Shown: piece after piece, positions 1-8,887 of the stretch
Layout of the letters: the number at the start of each line of letters is the position of its first letter
Numbering within the stretch: position 1 is the first letter of the stretch
Assembly: GCF_000621865.1 (NCBI RefSeq)
Contig: NZ_JHXE01000001.1
Span: 1-64,000, forward strand
Direction of reading: 5' to 3'
Origin: Pseudobutyrivibrio sp. MD2005
GTDB lineage: Bacteria > Bacillota > Clostridia > Lachnospirales > Lachnospiraceae
DNA: 64,000 nucleotides
Notes under the pieces: generated by a model
Database searches by the model: none
Seen by the model: only the letters and a program-made list of their open reading frames with translations
Told to the model about the DNA's origin: nothing
Position numbers and translations under genes: made by a program

Positions 1-279
<279 letters not shown>

Positions 280-531
280 AAAAGTTTAATTCCGAATCAG
301 TATAAAACTGACTTGTTTACTGTAAATGTAAGAATCAAAGATTCTTACTAGAACACGAATTTTGAAATCAAGTTTCAAAATTCATATTCATATAATAAAG
401 GTTTTGTTTCGTCTTAGAAACTAAATGAATTTCAAGGATACATGTTTTAAAAACTTGTATTAATTCAAGGTTTGTTTCACTGTTCAGTTATCAATCTTCA
501 CTTTGTTGTTGCCTTCAGCAGCAACTCGTTT
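280..531 (-). other. rRNA operon leader with two inverted repeats
   Basis: This is the transcribed spacer between rrn promoter P2 and the 16S 5' end. It has no convincing ORF. Two perfect inverted repeats stand out: 328-348 (GTAAGAATC / GATTCTTAC, three-base loop) and 357-383 (arms of about 12 bases around TCA). They could be leader hairpins used in antitermination or RNase III processing. The pairing partner downstream of 16S lies outside the window. No clear boxA was identified. Confidence 0.6.
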
Positions 532-560
532 ATACTACCACGATGTCAGCTTTTTGTCAA
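532..560 (-). promoter_or_regulatory. rrn promoter P2
   Basis: On the minus strand there is a -35 TTGACA (plus 555-560), a 17-base spacer and a -10 TAGTAT (plus 532-537). The perfect -35 and ideal spacing fit a strong sigma-A promoter proximal to 16S. Confidence 0.85.
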
Positions 561-645
561 CAACTTTTTTGATTTATTTTTCAAAATCTTTTTTAGAAAA
601 CTCACTGTTTTCTAAGTGGTTACCGCTCTTAGCGGAACGAAAAAT

Positions 646-674
646 ATAATATCATCCGTAACCGTTTTCGTCAA
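646..674 (-). promoter_or_regulatory. rrn promoter P1
   Basis: On the minus strand there is a -35 TTGACG (plus 669-674), a 17-base spacer and a -10 TATTAT (plus 646-651). It lies 114 bases upstream of P2, the tandem arrangement typical of rRNA operons. It starts only about 30 bases past the stop codon of the CvpA-family gene. Confidence 0.82.
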
Positions 675-701
675 CACTTTTTTGAAAAAAACTTATTATC
701 T

Positions 702-1373
702 TTATATTCCGATAATTCTTTCAATTACATTGTTACTATAAACCCAATATATTACTTGGTTACTCTGAGCATTCTCCCTTACAAACCTGCCTATGCTAGA
801 TGTAGGAAAACAATCAGCAATAAACATCAAAAGCCATATAATTAGTAATCCCTCTATAAGGCCAGCTATTATACCTAATAGGCGATTTACATCTTTTACT
901 CCAGGAACAAATCCAATAGCTTTTATTATTTTATCCAATATAAATATCAACAAAACACCAACAACTACGCATAATATAGTAGAAAAGCCCTTAATCGCTG
1001 CCAATGCTAATTCTGTAGCAATTAAACTAATCGTCATGTCTATAGATGTCTGTACAGATTCTAATACCTTATTTTTAATATTTGCTGGTACTATCTTCAT
1101 GACTGCATCTTCTCCAGATCCAGCCTCCTCTTCTTCAGATACTCTATATCTCTCATGTAAATGATTATCTATATTCGTCTGTATTGTTTGAGGTAATGCT
1201 GTACTTGTAGATATATAGCCCGATACAAACTCACTTCCATAATTTACAAAGCATATTAAGAAAATCCATGATACTAGACCAAATATAATCCGTAGCATGC
1301 CCTTTGTAGCGCCTCTAATAATACATATTAATAATATTATGATTATTGCTATCAATAGATAATTAATTTCCAT
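702..1373 (-). CDS. CvpA family membrane protein
   Basis: 223 residues with about four hydrophobic segments: near 5-18, 28-46, about 120-145, and a last one within roughly 165-190 containing GLIEGLLIIWLLMF. The N-terminal pattern (membrane helix, then RGATKGMLR, then a second helix) is typical of the CvpA / colicin V production family, whose members are small integral membrane proteins of poorly defined function. An extracytoplasmic loop of about 70 residues, rich in acidic residues, lies between helices 2 and 3. The start has an AGGTG ribosome site. It begins 7 bases after the DUF5711 gene, so the two are surely co-transcribed, and it is the last gene before the rrn promoters. Confidence 0.8.
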   Translation of the reverse strand: MEINYLLIAIIIILLICIIRGATKGMLRIIFGLVSWIFLICFVNYGSEFVSGYISTSTALPQTIQTNIDNHLHERYRVSEEEEAGSGEDAVMKIVPANIKNKVLESVQTSIDMTISLIATELALAAIKGFSTILCVVVGVLLIFILDKIIKAIGFVPGVKDVNRLLGIIAGLIEGLLIIWLLMFIADCFPTSSIGRFVRENAQSNQVIYWVYSNNVIERIIGI

Positions 1374-1380
1374 CTTACAC

Positions 1381-2607
1381 CTATTTTAAGTATATCTCTT
1401 CTGTCTTGTTCTCTTGAATTACATAGTATCTTCTAGATGTGGTTGCCGGAATAATGCTATATACTGATTCATCAAATGTGTATGAGAATCTTTCAAATCC
1501 CTGCAAATTATATAATGCCACTTCATTTCCATTATTAATGAATACTTCGTTATTATCCAAAATAGTTACATCCTGATAACTATTAGCTATTTCTTTTGAA
1601 ACACATTTAAATCCATAAAGATTATATACATTTAGTTCATTTACAACTTCTCCATTATCTAATGCTTTTTCGCATACAAATCCAAAATGTGTGTCGTTGT
1701 AAAAGATACTCTTCATTTCTATTCCAACTGATATATCCTTAGCTACTGTAGCCTTTGTATTATTGTTAAAAATGATTACCCTTGAGTCTGAAAAAGCTAT
1801 AGCTTTATTGTTCTTTACAAAATCTACTTTTGGAATAAGAGCTCCAATATATTGATATGTCGCAACTATATTATCCTGCTCTTTTTTTCCTGCACTTGTG
1901 AAATCATAGAATACAAGCTCAGAAGATACTTCTCCATCATCGATATTAACTATAGAAAGCAATAGTCTTGTTGCATCTGATGATAACGCCATGGATATAG
2001 GAAATCCTCTATTTTCAGGATGAATTTCTCCCGAAACCAGTAATGTTCCATCTCTATCATACATTTGTATGTAGCTTGTTGTGCCTTCTTGCAGCAACAT
2101 CGCTACCGTTCCCTGAGAAGCTATTTTTGCTTCAATTACCGGCGTAGTGGTTGATATAGAGCGCACAAACCCTTTTGTTGAAAAAATGTCGACCTCTGAA
2201 CCTTTCTTATCATAGACAACTATGTAATCATCGCATATATCAATGCTTGGATCTACCATGTCATATGTATAGTTCCATATTAAGCTTCCATCGAAATTTG
2301 TATAAAAAATACCATCTGCACTATATTTTATTAGATTGTTATTATAGCTAAGGTAATGGCTTTCAGCTGAATCCTGTCGTTCCCAAGTCTTTTCAACTTC
2401 ATAGTCGTCATAGGTGGTTACTATTCTAATTGTAAGTATAGATACAACTATTATTAATAAAAGCAAAAATATAAAGAAGTAGCGCTTTTTCGGTGGATTG
2501 TAGTCGTCATCCATCTTAACTCGCTCTTCTTTGACCTTTACTTTTTCTTCTTTTTCGTCTTCATTATCTTTTTTGTTTGGTAAAGTTATTATTTTAAATT
2601 CTTCCAT
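1381..2607 (-). CDS. DUF5711 family membrane-anchored beta-propeller-like protein
   Basis: 408 residues. A highly charged cytoplasmic N-terminus (about 1-42) is followed by one membrane helix (about 43-63, FFIFLLLLIIVVSILTI). The remaining ~340 residues form an extracytoplasmic domain with repeated blade-like segments (for example YSADGIFYTNFDGSLIWNY and DDYIVVYDKKGSEVDIFSTKG) that resemble WD40/PQQ-type propeller strands. This matches DUF5711, a family common in Lachnospiraceae and of unknown function. It is followed at once by the CvpA-family gene. A terminator for glgB lies just upstream, so this pair is probably a separate unit. Confidence 0.72.
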   Translation of the reverse strand: MEEFKIITLPNKKDNEDEKEEKVKVKEERVKMDDDYNPPKKRYFFIFLLLLIIVVSILTIRIVTTYDDYEVEKTWERQDSAESHYLSYNNNLIKYSADGIFYTNFDGSLIWNYTYDMVDPSIDICDDYIVVYDKKGSEVDIFSTKGFVRSISTTTPVIEAKIASQGTVAMLLQEGTTSYIQMYDRDGTLLVSGEIHPENRGFPISMALSSDATRLLLSIVNIDDGEVSSELVFYDFTSAGKKEQDNIVATYQYIGALIPKVDFVKNNKAIAFSDSRVIIFNNNTKATVAKDISVGIEMKSIFYNDTHFGFVCEKALDNGEVVNELNVYNLYGFKCVSKEIANSYQDVTILDNNEVFINNGNEVALYNLQGFERFSYTFDESVYSIIPATTSRRYYVIQENKTEEIYLK

Positions 2608-2623
2608 TATAACTGCGCCCTAC

Positions 2624-2655
2624 TTAAAAAATAATGGGCTGCTTTCACAGCCCAT
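2624..2655 (-). terminator. intrinsic terminator after glgB
   Basis: Read on the minus strand, an 8-bp perfect stem (ATGGGCTG / CAGCCCAT) with a six-base loop is followed by TATTTTTTAA. It begins a few bases after the glgB stop codon. Confidence 0.85.
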
Positions 2656-2659
2656 ATGT

Positions 2660-4558
2660 TTAGTATGTAAAAATAGCTACTTGATATGGTGCAACAGGGA
2701 ATGCGATTGAGTACTCTCTGCCGTCACATTCAGCTTTTTCAGGTGTGTAACTCTTTTCGATGATACTTCCTGGACCACCAAACTTCTCTTCTTCGCTATC
2801 AAGCAATAACTTTAGCTTTCTGTTTTCTGGTACACCTACTTTATAATCGTCATATCTCATAGGTGTCATATTGATAACAAACAGCATGTTATTCTTGCCA
2901 CTTTTTGATTTTCTTATAAAACTAAATATGCTTCTATAGTTGTCATTAGCATTTATCCACTCAAAGCCAGCCCATGATACATCCTGCTCGTACATAGCTG
3001 GATACTGACGGTAGATGTGAAGAAGCTCTTTAAACATTGTTGCTACATGTCTATGATTTGGATTTTCCAAAACATACCAATCAAGCTCTCTTGCCTCACT
3101 CCACTCAGTGCCTTGAGCAAATTCCTGACCCATAAATAACAGTTTCTTGCCTGGATGACCCATCATAAATGCATATCCAGCCATAAGATTCTTATATTTA
3201 TCAAGCTCTAAACCAGGCATCTTTGCAAGCATAGATCCCTTTAAATGAACTACTTCATCGTGGCTAAGCACTAGAATATATCTTTCAGCCTCATTGTAGC
3301 TCATAGCAAAAGTCATTCTATTGTGGTTATCTTTTCTAAAGTATGGATCTAACTTCATGTAATCAATAAAGTCATGCATCCATCCCATGTTCCATTTGTA
3401 TGAGAAATTTAAACCGCCATCTTCAACATCACCTGTAATCTTTGGCCATGCTGTTGATTCTTCGGCAATCATTACAACACCTGGATTACGGCCTCTAATA
3501 AGCGTATTAATGTGCTTAAAGAGCTCTATAGCTTCAAGATTTTCGTTTCCGCCATATTCATTGGCAACCCACTGTCCATCCTGCTTTCCATAATCCAAAT
3601 AAAGCATTGATGCAACTGCATCGACTCTAAGTCCATCAATGTGATAGTGCTCAATCCACTGTAAAGCACTACCAATTAAGAAATTCTTAACTTCTGTCTT
3701 ACCATAATTGAATATCTTTGTGCCCCAGTCTGGATGCTCACCCTTTCTTGGGTCTGGATATTCATATAAAGGTTGACCATCAAAGTCTGCCAATCCATGG
3801 GCGTCTCTTGGGAAGTGGGCTGGTACCCAATCCAAAATAACGCCTATTCCATTTTTGTGGAGATAATTGATTAAATACATGAAATCATCAGGTGTACCGT
3901 ATCTTGATGTAGGTGCATAGTAACCTGTAACCTGATATCCCCATGAACCATCAAATGGATATTCTGATATTCCCATCAGCTCCACATGAGTGTACCCCAT
4001 ATCCAAAACATATTCTGTTATGCTATGAGCAAATTCCTTATATGAGTAAAAACCATCGTTTTCTGGTCTTGGATGACGTTTCCATGAACCAGGATGCACC
4101 TCGTAAATGGCCATTGGCTGCTCCCAAAACTCTTTGTGAGACTTACGCTGTTTCATCCATGCCTGATCTGTCCATTTAAATTTACTTGTATCGTAGAGTC
4201 TTGATGCTGTACCAGGTCTGACTTCTGCATAACTAGCATATGGATCTGCTTTATATAGTTTAGTACCATCTTCTGTATAGATTAAAAACTTATATAGCTG
4301 ACCTTCCTTTGCGCCTGGAATAAATGTCTCATATACTCCAACCTCCGCTGGCTCAACTCTATGCATAAGATTGCTGGATTCGTTCCAGCCGTTAAATTCA
4401 CCAATTACTGCAACACTTGCTGCATGTGGTGCCCAGACATCGAAATAGAAGCCCTCTTCCTTTCCGTGCTTACCCTTGTGTGCGCCTAATTTCTTGTAGA
4501 TGTCATAGTGAGTACCCTGCCCAAAAAGGTAGGCATCTAAGTCTGTAAAATTGCTCAT
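2660..4558 (-). CDS. glgB: 1,4-alpha-glucan branching enzyme
   Basis: 632 residues from the chosen start. It transfers alpha-1,4 glucan segments to form alpha-1,6 branches in glycogen. The N-terminal CBM48 domain (FDVWAPHAASVAVIGEFNGW, about 40-60) is followed by a GH13 catalytic barrel. The barrel has the nucleophile Asp in DGLRVDA (about 313), the acid/base Glu in MIAEES (about 366) and the third Asp in LSHDEVVH; a beta-sandwich C-terminus follows. The reading frame is open 12 codons further upstream, but the AAGGGG ribosome site is spaced correctly (about 10 bases) only for the ATG at 4558. It lies just downstream of the TPR-AAA gene (25-base gap). No other glg biosynthesis gene is in the window. 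Confidence 0.95.
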   Translation of the reverse strand: MSNFTDLDAYLFGQGTHYDIYKKLGAHKGKHGKEEGFYFDVWAPHAASVAVIGEFNGWNESSNLMHRVEPAEVGVYETFIPGAKEGQLYKFLIYTEDGTKLYKADPYASYAEVRPGTASRLYDTSKFKWTDQAWMKQRKSHKEFWEQPMAIYEVHPGSWKRHPRPENDGFYSYKEFAHSITEYVLDMGYTHVELMGISEYPFDGSWGYQVTGYYAPTSRYGTPDDFMYLINYLHKNGIGVILDWVPAHFPRDAHGLADFDGQPLYEYPDPRKGEHPDWGTKIFNYGKTEVKNFLIGSALQWIEHYHIDGLRVDAVASMLYLDYGKQDGQWVANEYGGNENLEAIELFKHINTLIRGRNPGVVMIAEESTAWPKITGDVEDGGLNFSYKWNMGWMHDFIDYMKLDPYFRKDNHNRMTFAMSYNEAERYILVLSHDEVVHLKGSMLAKMPGLELDKYKNLMAGYAFMMGHPGKKLLFMGQEFAQGTEWSEARELDWYVLENPNHRHVATMFKELLHIYRQYPAMYEQDVSWAGFEWINANDNYRSIFSFIRKSKSGKNNMLFVINMTPMRYDDYKVGVPENRKLKLLLDSEEEKFGGPGSIIEKSYTPEKAECDGREYSIAFPVAPYQVAIFTY

Positions 4559-4583
4559 ATACTTCATTCCCCTTTTAAATAAA

Positions 4584-7457
4584 TTACTTATCAAAATCCT
4601 TTTCCTTTAAAATGACGTTGCCATTCTTGTCGTATTTTGGCTTATTGAAAAATCCACCCTTAGTAGACTTTTCAATGGCATCGTCCATTATCTCTGCTAC
4701 CTCCTTAACAGTGGTGACGTGGTCATATCGACCGATGAGATTTATTCTGTTATATAACGCAAGTATTCCCATATCGTCGATAGTACAACCAGCTTCTAAT
4801 GCATATGTCTTAGCAAATGAAACCAGCTCATCAATTGAAAATACTGGTATAACAATCTTTTCTGTAAATCGCTTTGCAAAGGAACCATCCCTCATTAAAG
4901 CCTTATCGATTCCCTTTTTATTATCCTCAATGATAATAATTGTTCCGGAATCATCTGTTTCCATCAATAATGATAAAGTAACTGCTGTTTCTTTTGAGAT
5001 TCCTCCAGCTGATTCTATAATCAGGCAACCACCCTGGATCTTGGCATAAAGCTTTTGTATATCCTTTTCATTAAGCTTTTCGCCGGAAATCTTTCCTATT
5101 CCACCCTTTGGATAGCCAACCTTTTTCTGTAAAACCTTTATGATGCTGGTTGCCATCTGTGTCTTTCCAGATCCAGGCTCACCAACAATAACAATGCTTC
5201 CGCCATTGTCACCAGGATGTCTAAGATGCTCTGCTGTTCCTGCGATGGCACGTACAATACTCTCCTTCATACCGTCGATTGGTAAGAAATAAGAGAATAT
5301 ATCTAAATCTTCTTCCTCAAGATCCACTACCGTGGTTTCTCTATAGGTAAATGCTTCATGATTTGATTCTGGTACATAAGGCTTTACCTCAGGCATAACC
5401 TGCTGAACAGGCTCTTGTTCTATTTCTACCTGTTGTGGTATTGGTTCCTCAACCGAAACCTCCGGTATGTATGGCTCTGCATACTGTTCAGGCTCAACGT
5501 ATTCTTCTTGAACAGGAGCTTCTAATTCTTCCACAGGAATTTCTTCTGCATCAAATGAAGATGTACCAGACATCTCTTTAAGGATATCCTCTGGAATAAT
5601 GATTGGTGGAAGCTCAAAATCATCATCGATAGTCTGCTGAGATTGTGGTGCCTCATCAATATCCTCAGAAACATCTTCGGAAGAATCCTCTACAAATTCT
5701 TCATTCAAGCCTTCTGGCATTTGGATAGTTGGTAATTCTGGCTCATCTTCCTTTTTAGGAACTGTTAACCTATCGATTTCTTTCTGCAATAGACTATTCA
5801 TATCTGCAATCATCTGTGATGCTTCTGTATAGTCTACTTCATCTTGGTCCTCCTCGGACTCAAGTACAGGTGGCTCCCAGCTTGTAGTATCTCCTAATGA
5901 AACACCTGCGCCATGCATAAGAGCCCCAGCTGCTGCAATTTCTGCTCCTGCCGCTGCAGCCTCTGCTGCACTAACTACTGGAATATCTACCAATCCCTGC
6001 TGCATACCATCTGTAGATAACTTTGGAATAGCAAATCCTGTATGTTCCGTAGCCTTTTCTTCTAAGTCTGCTATTTCTTCATCTTTAGGAATATCGCTAG
6101 TCTCGATTTCTTCCTCAGGTATGTCTTCTTCTATTGCTACTTCTTCAGAAGCTATTTCCTCTGGCTCCTCAGGTAGCTCAGGTAAAACAATTTCTTCTGT
6201 TTCAGTAGACTCAATAGCCTCAACAGGTGCTGCTGCATCTGCTGTAGATTCATTTGACAAATATTCTTCTTTTAAGAGGTCTTGAGGGCTTACACCTGCA
6301 TCAAGCTTTGACATAGCTCCTTCTAGTCGATTTAAAACACTATTTGCCTCTCTTAATGCCTTTGCACGTGCACTTTCAAGCTCTTTTGACTTTGCATCTT
6401 CCATGGCAGCTTCAGCTGCTCTTTTTGTCTTTTCCCACTCAGCCAAAACATCTTCGATTGTCATTTGACCTTCGATTTGTTCTTCTGTCTCTGTACTGTC
6501 ATCTGTAAGTCTTAGACTGATTTGACCATCAAAGCCTTCTTCGAGGTATTGCTGGAATGTATCATTGATTGAGAACTCTTCTGTTTCTTCTTCAATTGGC
6601 TCTTCCGGTACCTGAAGATAAGGTATCTCTTCAACAAGATTTTTAATTGCATCAATATTCTCTGATACCTCTCCAGTATCAGTAGCTTTCATGATTTCAT
6701 CAATATTCTTTTTTATTTCTGCCTGAAGATTTATTGTGTCAAAACGTTCTGGACCTTCTGGCAATTGAATCTGCTTAATGTTTGGAACCACACTACTTGA
6801 TTCAGCAATAATTTGAGGCGAAATCTCTGTAATACCGTCTTTCTTTTGCTGGAAATTACGGTATTTATCCTCTTGACTTTTATCAAGAGGCTGATAGAGC
6901 ATTTTTAATTCAAGAGCTCTCTCAACTACTGGACCATCACCAAACCAAAGTATGATTTCATCACATAATGCGATACATTTATCACCTTGATTGGTTTTGT
7001 GGTAAAGATAAGCAAGCTCGTATGCCCACTCTTCGATAAAATCACTTTCTTTTAATTGTTCAAGGATTTTAATAAGAGTAGCATTATCCGCGCCCTTTGC
7101 TACATTGATGTTATATTTTAAGATATATCTTAAGCTATCATGAGGTGCAATTTGAACAAATTCGTTGTAATACTCCTGGGCTTCATCTATATCTCTTAAT
7201 TTGATAGAAATCATACAAAGCTTGTATAGAATCATTCTGCCTATTGGCGAACGCTCGTGGGCAATTAATAATAAATCTCTTGCCTCTTCGATTTTTCCAC
7301 AAGTCTCATATGATTCACTTCCTGCAATTAAGTCGTTTATATTATGAACCTTGCGCCAGTTTATAGTATCAGCAACATTCATTGCATCTGCAAACTTATT
7401 TTTTGATACGAGATTTTTCATCTCTTCGATTCTAGTACGATACTCCATTTTTTCCAC
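4584..7457 (-). CDS. TPR / AAA+ (CbxX/SpoVK-like) protein
   Basis: 957 residues if started at the GTG at 7457, which sits 9 bases after a GGAG site; a TTG at 7472 and an ATG at 7448 are alternatives. Residues 1-200 are helical repeats of TPR type. Residues about 220-720 are extremely acidic, Glu/Pro/Val-rich and probably disordered. Residues about 725-940 are an AAA+ module: Walker A GEPGSGKT (about 759), a Walker B position reading LIIESA instead of hhhhDE, and SFAKRF resembling the Arg-finger region of CbxX/SpoVK proteins. It is cytosolic and soluble. The function is unknown; being directly upstream of glgB suggests, but does not prove, a link to glycogen. The AAA assignment is firm, but ATPase activity is uncertain. 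Confidence 0.75.
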   Translation of the reverse strand: MEKMEYRTRIEEMKNLVSKNKFADAMNVADTINWRKVHNINDLIAGSESYETCGKIEEARDLLLIAHERSPIGRMILYKLCMISIKLRDIDEAQEYYNEFVQIAPHDSLRYILKYNINVAKGADNATLIKILEQLKESDFIEEWAYELAYLYHKTNQGDKCIALCDEIILWFGDGPVVERALELKMLYQPLDKSQEDKYRNFQQKKDGITEISPQIIAESSSVVPNIKQIQLPEGPERFDTINLQAEIKKNIDEIMKATDTGEVSENIDAIKNLVEEIPYLQVPEEPIEEETEEFSINDTFQQYLEEGFDGQISLRLTDDSTETEEQIEGQMTIEDVLAEWEKTKRAAEAAMEDAKSKELESARAKALREANSVLNRLEGAMSKLDAGVSPQDLLKEEYLSNESTADAAAPVEAIESTETEEIVLPELPEEPEEIASEEVAIEEDIPEEEIETSDIPKDEEIADLEEKATEHTGFAIPKLSTDGMQQGLVDIPVVSAAEAAAAGAEIAAAGALMHGAGVSLGDTTSWEPPVLESEEDQDEVDYTEASQMIADMNSLLQKEIDRLTVPKKEDEPELPTIQMPEGLNEEFVEDSSEDVSEDIDEAPQSQQTIDDDFELPPIIIPEDILKEMSGTSSFDAEEIPVEELEAPVQEEYVEPEQYAEPYIPEVSVEEPIPQQVEIEQEPVQQVMPEVKPYVPESNHEAFTYRETTVVDLEEEDLDIFSYFLPIDGMKESIVRAIAGTAEHLRHPGDNGGSIVIVGEPGSGKTQMATSIIKVLQKKVGYPKGGIGKISGEKLNEKDIQKLYAKIQGGCLIIESAGGISKETAVTLSLLMETDDSGTIIIIEDNKKGIDKALMRDGSFAKRFTEKIVIPVFSIDELVSFAKTYALEAGCTIDDMGILALYNRINLIGRYDHVTTVKEVAEIMDDAIEKSTKGGFFNKPKYDKNGNVILKEKDFDK

Positions 7458-7520
7458 AAAATTATTCTCCAAAAGTCATACTTATAGTTATAAGGATTTT
7501 AACATAGGTCTTCTTTAAAA

Positions 7521-7557
7521 TCAAAAAAACCAGGAGGAAAAAATCCTGGTTTTTGAT
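7521..7557 (-). terminator. intrinsic terminator after the AI-2E-family gene
   Basis: The stem CAAAAACCAGGA / TCCTGGTTTTTTTG has an eight-base loop and U-rich flanks on both strands. On the minus strand it directly follows the stop codon of the 7562-8869 gene. It separates that gene from the TPR-AAA/glgB unit. Confidence 0.85.
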
Positions 7558-7561
7558 TGAT

Positions 7562-8869
7562 TTATTTATTCTTTTTTAGGTGAAAATTGAGGTTTGTCCT
7601 TTTAAAAGCTTTATCCTCACGTTTTACAAGTTTATTGGTAGCTAAATCAATATAATCCATCAATATGTACTCGCCAGTATCTCGTGGAAGATTGCGCTTT
7701 GATACCAAATATGTGGCTGCTCTACCTACAATGTAATGAATAATTGCAACTATTGGCACAGCAATAATCATTCCTCCAATGCCAAAGAATCCGGCACCTA
7801 CTACTACTGCAAATACTACCCAGAATGATGATATTCCTGTAGAGCCACCTAAAATCTTTGGCCCTATAATATTTCCATCAATCTGCTGCAATATCAGGAT
7901 AAATATCAAGAAATATATACCCTTTACTGGCTCTGTTAAGAAAACAATAAATACTGTTGGAACAGCTCCTATGTATGGACCAAATACCGGAACAACATTT
8001 GTTACACCTACAATTACTGATATAAGCACTGGATATGGCATGCTCATGATCAAACAAGCGATATAGCATATTATTCCGATTATGATTGAATCTATAATTT
8101 TTCCTATGATAAAGCCATAGAATATTTCTGTAGATTTCCTTGTGATTTCAAGAATTATGTTTGAATACCTAGGTGCAACTAGTCCACATACAAGCTTTTT
8201 AGCCTGAGCCTTAAATGTCTCTTTTGACATCAAAACATATACAGAAACAAACATTCCGATGACTATGTTTACAATGAATTTACCAACTGATAAAACACTG
8301 CTAGTAATCATAGACATCATATCAGTAGTGTCGTAATCAATATATTGGTCAGCCAAAACAAGTCCCTGATCAACCAAATCACCAATATTATTGTCTTTTG
8401 CTTTCATTAAGACTTCTTCGTATTGTCCCTTAGTAATGTCATTACACCAATCTAATACTCCTGCAATCTGTTCTTCAATGTGATTAGCAAGGTAAAGTAT
8501 GGTATTAAAGAGATTTGGCAAAATCGATGCAATAATAAACATTACCACTCCCGTTAAAATAACAAGGGAAATGATTGACGATAAAGCTCTACTTGCCTTT
8601 CTAACTCCATTATCCGTCTTACATACTAAAGAAAATGGCATATACAGTCTTTTTTCAAAAAAGGCCATTATTGGATTCATCAAAAATGCCATGACGAATC
8701 CAATAAGAATCGGTTGAATAACTTTATTTACATGATTCAATGCCATAGATACACTTCTACTATTTCTTAGTAGAAAATAAAATGAAATCGTCACACAGGT
8801 TGCAAATACATAGCTACACAGCTTTCTTCTTAATGCCTTTTGTTCATTTTTTTCGTTATCTTCTGGCAT
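7562..8869 (-). CDS. AI-2E family transporter (PerM/YdbI-like permease)
   Basis: 435 residues with about seven to eight membrane segments: a pair near 20-65, one near 95-115, then several from about 195 to 390. The C-terminal half carries the family-typical pattern of a GFIIGKIIDSIIIGIICYI helix, a VVPVFGPYIGAVP loop and an IGPKILGGSTGISSFWVVFAVVVG-type stretch. Known members export AI-2 or act as Na+/H+ or other permeases, so the substrate cannot be named. It has its own terminator downstream. It starts 18 bases after the hydratase gene stops and could be co-transcribed with it. Confidence 0.82.
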   Translation of the reverse strand: MPEDNEKNEQKALRRKLCSYVFATCVTISFYFLLRNSRSVSMALNHVNKVIQPILIGFVMAFLMNPIMAFFEKRLYMPFSLVCKTDNGVRKASRALSSIISLVILTGVVMFIIASILPNLFNTILYLANHIEEQIAGVLDWCNDITKGQYEEVLMKAKDNNIGDLVDQGLVLADQYIDYDTTDMMSMITSSVLSVGKFIVNIVIGMFVSVYVLMSKETFKAQAKKLVCGLVAPRYSNIILEITRKSTEIFYGFIIGKIIDSIIIGIICYIACLIMSMPYPVLISVIVGVTNVVPVFGPYIGAVPTVFIVFLTEPVKGIYFLIFILILQQIDGNIIGPKILGGSTGISSFWVVFAVVVGAGFFGIGGMIIAVPIVAIIHYIVGRAATYLVSKRNLPRDTGEYILMDYIDLATNKLVKREDKAFKRTNLNFHLKKNK

Positions 8870-8887
8870 AACAGCCTCCTATCACAA

